Positions 57,938 through 64,000 of a stretch of 64,000 nucleotides of DNA are shown piece after piece. Below the pieces are notes generated by a model. It saw nothing but the letters and a program-made list of their open reading frames with translations, was not told where the DNA came from and did no database searches. This stretch comes from CAXRDE01 sp964229355 (GTDB lineage: Bacteria > Cyanobacteriota > Sericytochromatia > UBA7694). How positions within the stretch are numbered: position 1 is the stretch's first letter; each line of letters opens with the position of its first letter. The DNA lies in contig CAXRDE010000012.1 in assembly GCA_964229355.1 (NCBI GenBank), positions 1 to 64,000 of the forward strand. The letters are read 5' to 3'. The position numbers were made by a program, and so were the translations under genes.

Positions 57938-59449
57938 ATGTGGAAGCGTCTATTATTGGGCGGTGGAGCCCTCGTGGGAGCCGTGGCAGCCCGTGATATC
58001 TTACAAAAGCGCCATGCGATTTTGCACAATTTCCCCGTGGTGGGTAACTTTCGCTACATGCTCGAAAAAATCGGGCCGGAGCTGCGTCAGTACATTGTAG
58101 CCAACGACAAAGAAGAAACCCCGTTTAACCGTTCAGAACGGCGGTGGGTCTATGCTTCTTCCAAAGGACAAAACAACTATTTTGGCTTCGGCAGCACCGA
58201 AATTCCGCCCTACGAAGAAGGCTATCCCCTCATTAAACATGCGGCCTTCCCTTATTTAGAAACCCAGGCCGATTTCTTAGAAGAAGATCCCACGGCCGTA
58301 CCTTGTCTGAAGGTGATTGGCGAACGCCACAGCCGCAAACGCCCCTTCCGCCCTTTTTCGGTGATTAACGTGTCTGCCATGTCCTTTGGTTCGTTGGGTG
58401 CAAAAGCTGTCACGGCCCTTAACAAAGGGTCAAAAATTGCCCGTTGTTACCACAACACCGGCGAGGGTGGTGTGAGTCCTTATCACCTGCAAGGGGCCGA
58501 CGTGGTGTGGCAACTGGGCACAGGCTATTATGGCGCGCGCAACGAAGACGGCAGCTTCTCACTGGAGCGCTTTGTAGAGCAAGTCAAAAAAGCGCCCCAT
58601 ATTCGCATGATCGAAGTGAAGCTCTCTCAGGGAGCCAAGCCCGGCAAAGGCGGGGTCTTGCCCGCCAAAAAGATCACCCCAGAAATTTCTGAAATTCGTG
58701 GCGTTCCCATGGGCAAAGACTGCCTGTCGCCCAACGGCCATACCGCCTTTTCAAACGTAGATGAGATGATTGACTTTATTGAAATGATCGCTGAAGCCTC
58801 TGGCCTGCCTGTAGGCATCAAATCTGCGGTGGGTGAACTCCAGTTTTGGGAAGACCTGGCGCAGCGTATGAAGCAACACAAACGCGGCCCTGACTTCATT
58901 GCCATTGACGGCGGCGAAGGCGGCACAGGCGCAGCCCCGTTAGCCTTTAGCGATCACGTGGGTTTGCCTTTTAAAACAGGCTTTGCTCGGGTGTATCGTA
59001 TTTTTCACACCGCCGGCATTGCCGAAGAGATTGTGTGGGTGGGCAGTGCCAAGCTGGGTTACCCCGACCGGGCCTGTGTGGCTTTTGCCATGGGCTGTGA
59101 TGTGATTCAGGTGGCCCGCGAAGCCATGATGGCCATTGGCTGTATTCAGGCCCAGCACTGTCACACTGACTTTTGCCCGGCAGGGGTTGCCACCCAAAAC
59201 CCCTGGTTACAGGCCGGTCTCAATGTGAGCGATAAATCCGTACGCTTTGCGCGCTATGTACAAAACTTTCGCAAAGAGCTGCTGAGTCTGGCCCATGCAG
59301 CGGGCTATCCACACCCAGCGCTCATTCGCGCCAAAGACATTGATGTCAGCGTGGGCAATAACCAGTTCGCATCGCTCGAAGACGTCATGGGTTACAAGCG
59401 TTCGGCGGGTACCTTCACCACCTTTAAAGACTACTGTTATATCGATTAA
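57938..59449 (+). CDS. FMN-binding glutamate synthase family protein
   Basis: 503 residues from ATG 57938 (AAGGAG at 57925-57930). A membrane-like N-terminal segment (LLLGGGALVGAVAARDIL) precedes the GltS alpha-subunit FMN domain: VINVSAMSFGSLGAKAVTALN, CYHNTGEGGVSPYHL, MIEVKLSQGAKPGKGGVLPA, IAIDGGEGGTGAAPLAF, and CHTDFCPAGVATQNPWLQ near the cluster region. Single-domain members are related to archaeal-type glutamate synthase but lack the amidotransferase part, and their reaction is not settled. Upstream of an SDR gene by 10 bp. Confidence 0.92.
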   Translation: MWKRLLLGGGALVGAVAARDILQKRHAILHNFPVVGNFRYMLEKIGPELRQYIVANDKEETPFNRSERRWVYASSKGQNNYFGFGSTEIPPYEEGYPLIKHAAFPYLETQADFLEEDPTAVPCLKVIGERHSRKRPFRPFSVINVSAMSFGSLGAKAVTALNKGSKIARCYHNTGEGGVSPYHLQGADVVWQLGTGYYGARNEDGSFSLERFVEQVKKAPHIRMIEVKLSQGAKPGKGGVLPAKKITPEISEIRGVPMGKDCLSPNGHTAFSNVDEMIDFIEMIAEASGLPVGIKSAVGELQFWEDLAQRMKQHKRGPDFIAIDGGEGGTGAAPLAFSDHVGLPFKTGFARVYRIFHTAGIAEEIVWVGSAKLGYPDRACVAFAMGCDVIQVAREAMMAIGCIQAQHCHTDFCPAGVATQNPWLQAGLNVSDKSVRFARYVQNFRKELLSLAHAAGYPHPALIRAKDIDVSVGNNQFASLEDVMGYKRSAGTFTTFKDYCYID

Positions 59450-59459
59450 AGAGGATTTT

Positions 59460-60140
59460 ATGCAACGCACGATTCTTATTACCGGTGCCACCGGCGCCCT
59501 GGGCCGCGGCGTGGTACAACGCTTTCTGGAGGCGGGGGATCAGGTTCACCTGATCGATCAACATGCTGACGGCGGCGACTTTGTGGCCGCGCTCCCCTCG
59601 GATCAGGCCCACTACCACAGCCTCAACGTGCTCGATCCCGAAGCCGTTAAGGCCTGGAGCAACACCCTGAGCCAGGCCGATGTGCTGATCAATATTGTGG
59701 GCGGCTTTGCCATGGGGGCCTTTGCAGAAACGCCTTTAAGCACGCTCGATCAAATGTTGGATTTGAATCTGCGTTCGGGCTTTATTATGACCCAGGCTCT
59801 GCTTCCTCTGCTCACACAGAGCCCTCAGGGCCGTATTTTAAATATTGGGGCCCGTCAGGCGCTCCAGGGCGGTGCACAGGTCAGCGCTTACGCCCTCAGC
59901 AAAGCCGCTGTGGTCAACTTAACCCAGTCCCTGGCCCAGGAATTACAGGACAGCACGATTACGGTGAACGCCGTGGTCCCTAGCACCATTGACACCCCCG
60001 CCAACCGAGAGAGCATGCCCGATGCGGACCCCGCTCCCTGGGTGACACCAGAAGACCTGGCGCACACCCTGTTTTTCCTGGCTTCCGCTGAAGCCCGCGC
60101 CATCTCGGGCGCTATTTTGCCGGTGTATCACCGGGCCTAG
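59460..60140 (+). CDS. Short-chain dehydrogenase/reductase
   Basis: 226 residues from ATG 59460, with AGAGGA upstream; longer in-frame reading into the previous gene is not credible. TGxxxGxG cofactor motif TILITGATGALGRGVVQRF, acidic residue after strand 2 (HLIDQH) favouring NAD(H), NNAG-like INIVGG, and active-site Tyr/Lys in SAYALSKAAVVNLTQ; the C-terminal part NAVVPSTIDTPANRESMP is standard SDR. Sequence resembles dihydropteridine or 7-alpha-hydroxysteroid-type reductases, but the substrate is open. 10 bp after the FMN protein, likely one operon. Confidence 0.93.
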   Translation: MQRTILITGATGALGRGVVQRFLEAGDQVHLIDQHADGGDFVAALPSDQAHYHSLNVLDPEAVKAWSNTLSQADVLINIVGGFAMGAFAETPLSTLDQMLDLNLRSGFIMTQALLPLLTQSPQGRILNIGARQALQGGAQVSAYALSKAAVVNLTQSLAQELQDSTITVNAVVPSTIDTPANRESMPDADPAPWVTPEDLAHTLFFLASAEARAISGAILPVYHRA

Positions 60141-60154
60141 AAAGAATATCCCTT

Positions 60155-61306
60155 ATGTCTGAGTTCCGTTTAGTGGCAGCCTGTGCCTTTGGTCTAGAAG
60201 CCCTGGTCAAAGAAGAAATCGAAGATTTGGGCCTTGAAGTACACAAGGTCAAAGATGGCCGCATTTACTTCTTTGGTGACGAAGAGGCCATTGTACAGTG
60301 CAATTTATGGCTGCGTACCGCCGATCGCATTGGCATTGAATTGGATCGTTTTCATGCCGAAGATTTTGACACCCTCTTTGACGCCACCTACGCCTACGAC
60401 TGGGCCAGTATCTTGCCCAGAGATGCCTTTATTCACATCAGCGCACGCTCGCAAAAGTCCAAGCTCTTTAGCTTGCGAGACTGCCAGAAAATCGTCAAAA
60501 AAGCCATCATTAAAAAGCTTCAGGAACATTATCATCAGAGCGTTTTTCCTGAAGATGGGCCACGCTTTCCCATTGAAATTGCCCTCATGCACGACGAGGC
60601 CAGCCTCATTCTGGATACTACCGGTGCGAGCTTACACAAGCGGGGCTACCGCACGGACGCAGGTCAAGCGCCCCTCAAAGAAACCCTGGCTGTGGCCCTT
60701 GTCAAACTTTCCCGCTGGGAATGGCCCCGCGTACTGGCAGACCCCTTTTGCGGCTCGGGCACCATTTTGATTGAAGCGGCTCTGCTGGCAGAGAACCGCG
60801 CTCCCGGTCTCCACCGCGTGTTTCAGGCAGAAAGTTGGCCCTGGTTAAACAAAGCCCACTGGAAAAAAGGCCGCAAACAGGCCGAAAGTTTAATTCGTGA
60901 AATTCCCGATATGCGTTTACTGGGCGCCGACACCGACGGGTATCTCTTACGCAAAGCCCGTGCCAATGCCCAACAGGCCGGTGTGGGCAACAAAATTCAT
61001 TTTCAAGAGGCCCAGGCCCAGGACTTTCGCTCCCGTAAAAAATACGGCTGCTGGATTTCGAATCCACCTTACGGGCAGCGTTTGAGCGAACAAAAAGAAC
61101 TCAACGCCCTGTACTTAGAACTCAAAGACACCTGGCAGGACCTGGACAGCTGGTCCTTTTTTATGCTGAGTCCAGAGCCTGAACTGGCCAAACGCCTGGG
61201 ACGTCGTGCAGACAAGCGCCGCAAGCTGTTTAACGGCAAAATCGCCTGTCAGTATTACCAGTTCTTTGGGCCTTTCCCGCCCCGAGAGTACCCTCAGAAC
61301 GAATAG
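60155..61306 (+). CDS. THUMP-domain class I methyltransferase, RlmL/YpsC-like
   Basis: 383 residues. N-terminal THUMP/ferredoxin-like region (LVAACAFGLEALVKEEIEDLGLEVHKVKDGRIYFFGDEE, in parts) and C-terminal Rossmann methyltransferase: ADPFCGSGTILIEAALLAENRAPG (SAM motif), LLGADTDGYLLRKA, and catalytic NPPYG in WISNPPYGQRLSE, typical for N2-guanosine RNA methylation. Target is probably 23S rRNA (RlmL-like) or tRNA. ATG 60155; the 3' end overlaps the convergent dam-like gene by 13 bp. Confidence 0.93.
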   Translation: MSEFRLVAACAFGLEALVKEEIEDLGLEVHKVKDGRIYFFGDEEAIVQCNLWLRTADRIGIELDRFHAEDFDTLFDATYAYDWASILPRDAFIHISARSQKSKLFSLRDCQKIVKKAIIKKLQEHYHQSVFPEDGPRFPIEIALMHDEASLILDTTGASLHKRGYRTDAGQAPLKETLAVALVKLSRWEWPRVLADPFCGSGTILIEAALLAENRAPGLHRVFQAESWPWLNKAHWKKGRKQAESLIREIPDMRLLGADTDGYLLRKARANAQQAGVGNKIHFQEAQAQDFRSRKKYGCWISNPPYGQRLSEQKELNALYLELKDTWQDLDSWSFFMLSPEPELAKRLGRRADKRRKLFNGKIACQYYQFFGPFPPREYPQNE

Positions 61307-62142
61307 TTCATAATCAACACTTCATCCACCACGCCGCGCTTGCTGGCCACCGCGTTGATGCGGCGGGTCGCTGAAACATTGACAATTTCAAAGTCTTTGT
61401 ACAAACTGCGAATAAAATCGGTCGAAGAATTACTCAGCATGACGCGGCATCCCCGACGGGTTAAGTCATGGGCCAGACGGGCCAGGCGCTTTTGTTCGGC
61501 GCGGCCAAAACCCTCTTGTTGATACGCCGTAAAAGACGCCGTGGGCGACACGGGATCATAGGGGGGATCAAAATACACAAAGTCCCCTGCTCGGGCGCCC
61601 TTGACCGCCAGTTCAAAATCCTGATTAAGGATGCGCACAGGCTTTTGACTCAGAAACTGGTGTACCGCCATAATACCTGTGGTATCGGCGATGGTGGGGT
61701 TTGCATAACGGCCAAAGGGCGCGTTAAATTGCCCTTTTCGGTTGACGCGATACAAGCCGTTAAAGCAGGTTTTATTCAAATAAATGGTGCGCGCGGCACG
61801 TTCGACGGCACCCCACTGGGCAAAGGCATCCGCATCGCGATCCGCCGCCCGCAAGGCATAAAAGTATTCTGGGGTGTTTTGGTGCTGGGCCAGCGCTTTC
61901 AACAGCTTTTCAGGCTGTTTTTGAATCACCCGGTAACAGTTGATCAACTCTACATTTAAATCATTGATCACCAACTGTCGGGGATGAGGAATATTGAGAA
62001 GCAAAGCCCCGGCGCCCACAAAGGGCTCGTAATAGGTGTTAATGTGGCGAGGCAAGTAGCGACTGATGGCTGGAATCAACTGGCGCTTCCCGCCCACCCA
62101 CTTTAAAAAGGGTTTGGGGCCAGAAACAAGAGTATGCTGCAT
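61294..62142 (-). CDS. dam: Dam/DpnIIA-type DNA adenine methylase
   Basis: 282 residues. D12-class N6-adenine methyltransferase: KPFLKWVGGKRQLIPAI (SAM motif), YEPFVGAGALLLNIPHPRQLVINDLN, target-recognition region, catalytic DPPYDP in DFVYFDPPYDPVS, and LSNSSTDFIRSLY. Family members mostly methylate GATC; no matching restriction gene lies nearby, so it seems a solitary methylase. ATG 62142 lies inside a perfect 16-bp inverted repeat whose loop holds GATC, suggesting self-control. Confidence 0.93.
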   Translation of the reverse strand: MQHTLVSGPKPFLKWVGGKRQLIPAISRYLPRHINTYYEPFVGAGALLLNIPHPRQLVINDLNVELINCYRVIQKQPEKLLKALAQHQNTPEYFYALRAADRDADAFAQWGAVERAARTIYLNKTCFNGLYRVNRKGQFNAPFGRYANPTIADTTGIMAVHQFLSQKPVRILNQDFELAVKGARAGDFVYFDPPYDPVSPTASFTAYQQEGFGRAEQKRLARLAHDLTRRGCRVMLSNSSTDFIRSLYKDFEIVNVSATRRINAVASKRGVVDEVLIMNYSF

Positions 62143-62183
62143 AGAAATCGATCGGTCTTTCCGTTAGTTTCTATGCAGCATAC
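62132..62183. promoter_or_regulatory. Perfect 16-bp inverted repeat spanning the dam start codon
   Basis: GTATGCTGCATAGAAA (62132-62147) and TTTCTATGCAGCATAC (62168-62183) with a 20-nt loop. The first arm covers dam codons 1-4 (MQHT). In the mRNA the arm with the ATG would be hidden in a stem while the loop offers GGAAAG. A GATC lies in the loop at 62150-62153. Could be an RNA switch, an operator, or both. Confidence 0.8.
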
Positions 62184-62255
62184 ACAGGGCTAAGATCTGG
62201 CGTCTGTGCGAAAGCGGTCTGTATCTTTGCGCACGTTTACAAGGGTTTTAAAGAC

Positions 62256-63020
62256 TTAAACCGCTGCCTCTTCCGCAGGTTCAGGAGATTTTACATCTTC
62301 ACCTTGCTGTTTCAGGTCCACTTCGTCAGAGAAGCGATAGCCAATGCCTTGCTCGGTAATAATATACACGGGGTTGGCGGTATCGGCTTCAATTTTCTTA
62401 CGCAGGCTGGCCATATATACCCGCAGATACTGGGGGTTTTCGACACATTCAGGGCCCCAGACTTCGTTGAGCAAGTAGCGTTGGGTCAGCACCTTACCCA
62501 TGTGACGAATCATGGTAGACAGCAATTTGTATTCAATGGCGGTCAAATGAATTTCTTCGTCGCCTTTAAAGATGCGACGGGCCGCTAAGTCAACGCGCAA
62601 ATCACCCACCACGTATTCGGTTTGTTCAGGGGTGTCGTTTTTAATACGGCTGGCATGACGTAAACACACACGAATGCGAGCCAACAGTTCGTTGAGACCA
62701 AAAGGTTTGGTGAGATAGTCGTCCGCACCGCGGTCGAGGGCTTCCACCTTATCACGCTCTTTTTCGCGGGCCGATAAGATCAAAATGGGGATATCGGTCC
62801 ACTCGCGGAGACGAGAGACCACGTCTAAGCCGTCCATGTCAGGTAATCCTAAGTCAGTAATGACCATATCAGGGACTTTTTGAGCCGCCCGAGAAAGCCC
62901 GACCTCACCAGACTCCACGCCCAGCACACGGTAACCTTTGTTCAGTAATGAAGATTTTAAAAAGTTTAAAATGGGACGATCATCTTCGATGATGAGAATG
63001 TAGGGAGAATGCTCCTGCAT
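62256..63020 (-). CDS. kdpE: KdpE-like OmpR-family response regulator
   Basis: 254 residues. Receiver domain: acidic pocket IIEDDRPILN, phospho-Asp56 in MVITDLGLPDMDG, Thr/Ser region ILILSAREKE, Lys105 in DDYLTKPFGLNE. Winged-helix DNA-binding domain: EIHLTAIEYKLLSTMIRHMGKVLTQRYLLNEVWG and YLRVYMASLRKKIEADTANPVYIITEQGIGYRF, which follow KdpE closely. A charged tail (~20 residues) is extra. KdpE pairs with KdpD for potassium uptake, but no kinase or kdp gene is in view, so the symbol is provisional. Confidence 0.85.
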   Translation of the reverse strand: MQEHSPYILIIEDDRPILNFLKSSLLNKGYRVLGVESGEVGLSRAAQKVPDMVITDLGLPDMDGLDVVSRLREWTDIPILILSAREKERDKVEALDRGADDYLTKPFGLNELLARIRVCLRHASRIKNDTPEQTEYVVGDLRVDLAARRIFKGDEEIHLTAIEYKLLSTMIRHMGKVLTQRYLLNEVWGPECVENPQYLRVYMASLRKKIEADTANPVYIITEQGIGYRFSDEVDLKQQGEDVKSPEPAEEAAV

Positions 63021-63135
63021 AGATTGCTAACGCCTTTCAAGTCTTGCTGCTGTACTGTCTGTTTTACGCTGCGGCTAGTGTTAGACTGAAGCCAGACAGT
63101 CAGTGCAAAATATCAATCATTTTATACTGACATAT

Positions 63136-63141
63136 TATAAT
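63136..63141 (+). promoter_or_regulatory. -10 box for the SF1 helicase gene
   Basis: TATAAT at 63136-63141, 17 bp before ATG 63159, in the 138-bp gap divergent from the response regulator. TATACT at 63123-63128 is a second candidate. No good -35 seen and no Shine-Dalgarno before the ATG. Confidence 0.45.
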
Positions 63142-63158
63142 GAATCGATATAAAAAAG

Positions 63159-64000
63159 ATGCAAAGATCCTATCAAAGAATCCATAAACTCATTCAGCTG
63201 ATTGAAGTCGAACAAAACTACGAACGCACCTTTTATCGCGAGCGTTTGGTACAACGCGCGATTCCTGAACGCATTGAAGCGGGCGTTACCCTTTACCCTT
63301 TGCAACTGAAAAGTATCGATTATGGTCTGGGTGGTCAGGTACTGCTGGCTTTAGAGTTGCCCGCCGATCAAAACGCCTCTCGTTTTCAAAATGGCCGCAC
63401 CTTAGAGCTGTTTGGCCTCGAAAAAAGCAGCACCCACGAACATCGCCTGGGCGGCATGGTGAAGTCCCAAAAACAAAATATTTTAGAGGTGGTGCTGTAC
63501 ACCGAAGAGCCCCCCGAGTGGCTTGACAAGGGATCGCTGGGTCTGGACCTGTACTACGACGAAACCACCTTTCGCGAAATGCTCCGGGCCTTACACACCC
63601 TCAAAGACGCCGAAGGCAGTCCCCTTGCCCGTCTGCGCGAAGTGCTGATGGGTGAGCGGGCGCCGGTCTACTTTCCCCCCCTTAAACACAAACACTATGC
63701 CCAACTCAACGGTCCGCAAAATGAAGCCATTGCCCACGTGTTGTCTGCGGAAGACGTGGCCTTAATTCACGGCCCACCGGGCACCGGTAAAACCACCACG
63801 CTGGTGGCTGCCATTTGTGAAGTCTTAAGTTACGAATCCCAGGTCATGGTCAGCGCGGCCAGCAACACCGCCGTAGACGTCATGGTGCGTAAATTGGCCG
63901 AAGCCGGCCGCCGCGTCATTCGCTTAGGGCACCCCGATCGCATGCACGAAGACATTGTGGAATACACCCTCGAAGCGCAACTTGAAGCCCATCCCAACGC
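63159..64000 (+). CDS. N-terminal part of an SF1 (UPF1/IGHMBP2-like) helicase; runs off the window
   Basis: Open from ATG 63159 (QRSYQRIHKLIQLIEVEQN) to the last base, 280 codons. An N-terminal helical region and SH3-like/stalk part (GVTLYPLQLKSIDYGLGGQVLLALE) lead into the SF1 core: LNGPQNEAIAHVL (Q motif), Walker A HGPPGTGKTTTLVAAI, motif Ia VMVSAASNTAVDVMVRKL and VIRLGHPDRMHEDI. This matches bacterial IGHMBP2/SMUBP-2-like DNA/RNA helicases of the UPF1 group. C-terminal RecA domain and stop are beyond the window. Confidence 0.88.
   Translation, partial: MQRSYQRIHKLIQLIEVEQNYERTFYRERLVQRAIPERIEAGVTLYPLQLKSIDYGLGGQVLLALELPADQNASRFQNGRTLELFGLEKSSTHEHRLGGMVKSQKQNILEVVLYTEEPPEWLDKGSLGLDLYYDETTFREMLRALHTLKDAEGSPLARLREVLMGERAPVYFPPLKHKHYAQLNGPQNEAIAHVLSAEDVALIHGPPGTGKTTTLVAAICEVLSYESQVMVSAASNTAVDVMVRKLAEAGRRVIRLGHPDRMHEDIVEYTLEAQLEAHPN

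Noticed and set aside
62132..62183. Inverted repeat as a transposon end or MITE
   Set aside because: No target duplication, no second copy and one arm is coding sequence of dam; a regulatory dyad is simpler.

Overview
The window comes from a Gram-negative-type (diderm) bacterium of roughly balanced base composition. It carries lipid A genes (lpxC, fabZ, lpxA), flagellar genes (fliS and a FliT-like gene) and eight predicted lipoproteins. A Ycf46-type AAA+ ATPase, a family typical of Cyanobacteria and their relatives, and the absence of any photosynthesis gene point tentatively to a non-photosynthetic relative of Cyanobacteria (Melainabacteria, Sericytochromatia or Blackallbacteria-like). That placement is inference. 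Gene density is very high: no gene-free stretch exceeds 300 bases, and no tRNA, rRNA, CRISPR array or transposase was seen.

Layout. 1-2365: end of a beta-propeller-like gene, a PQQ-type beta-propeller protein and a small unknown gene. 2472-5527: complete oxidative pentose phosphate operon gnd-zwf-pgl behind a nested dyad. 5552-14603 (minus): an accessory operon with two paralogous pentapeptide-repeat lipoproteins, an 802-residue lipoprotein ending in a WHH/HNH colicin-like nuclease, a SUKH (SMI1/KNR4) plus ankyrin-like putative immunity protein, a DUF4272 protein and a two-domain beta-sandwich lipoprotein. This is the most unusual region and looks like a lipoprotein-borne toxin/immunity cassette. 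14858-19326: class IV aminotransferase, GH38 alpha-mannosidase, FliS and FliT-like gene in one tight operon. 19424-24413: a YPS-repeat lipoprotein, then minus-strand rqcH-lpxC-fabZ-lpxA. 24500-28765: a GAF/HD-GYP c-di-GMP phosphodiesterase candidate and two divergent paralogous C39-like papain-fold proteins.

28770-35320 (minus): GH15 enzyme, fused trehalose-6-phosphate synthase/phosphatase and MAPEG protein; then a Spo0M-like protein and tgt. 35376-43521: a Ser/Thr kinase with extracellular sensor, a DUF885 protein, an Asp/Gly-rich unknown protein with a strong terminator, Ycf46 ATPase, a Qnr-like pentapeptide protein and a polytopic membrane protein. 43578-50497: DUF1295 membrane protein, DUF4097 lipoprotein, alpha/beta hydrolase, a TonB-like Pro-rich membrane protein, ribosomal genes rplU-rpmA-rplS, truA and a discoidin-like lipoprotein. 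50494-57840: CgeB-like glycosyltransferase, a 550+147-residue unknown gene pair, mutY, a haem lipoprotein, TPR and DUF2283-like genes and an outer-membrane beta-barrel. 57938-64000: FMN-binding glutamate synthase-like protein, SDR, THUMP methyltransferase, a Dam-type methylase whose start codon lies in a perfect 16-bp inverted repeat, a KdpE-like regulator and the start of an SF1 helicase.

Two layout habits recur. Same-strand neighbours often overlap by ATGA or GTGA, and four convergent pairs end on one 4-base palindrome that is a stop codon on both strands. Several genes are preceded by an extended -10 of the form TGNTAWNAT, suggesting sigma-70 promoters with weak -35 boxes.
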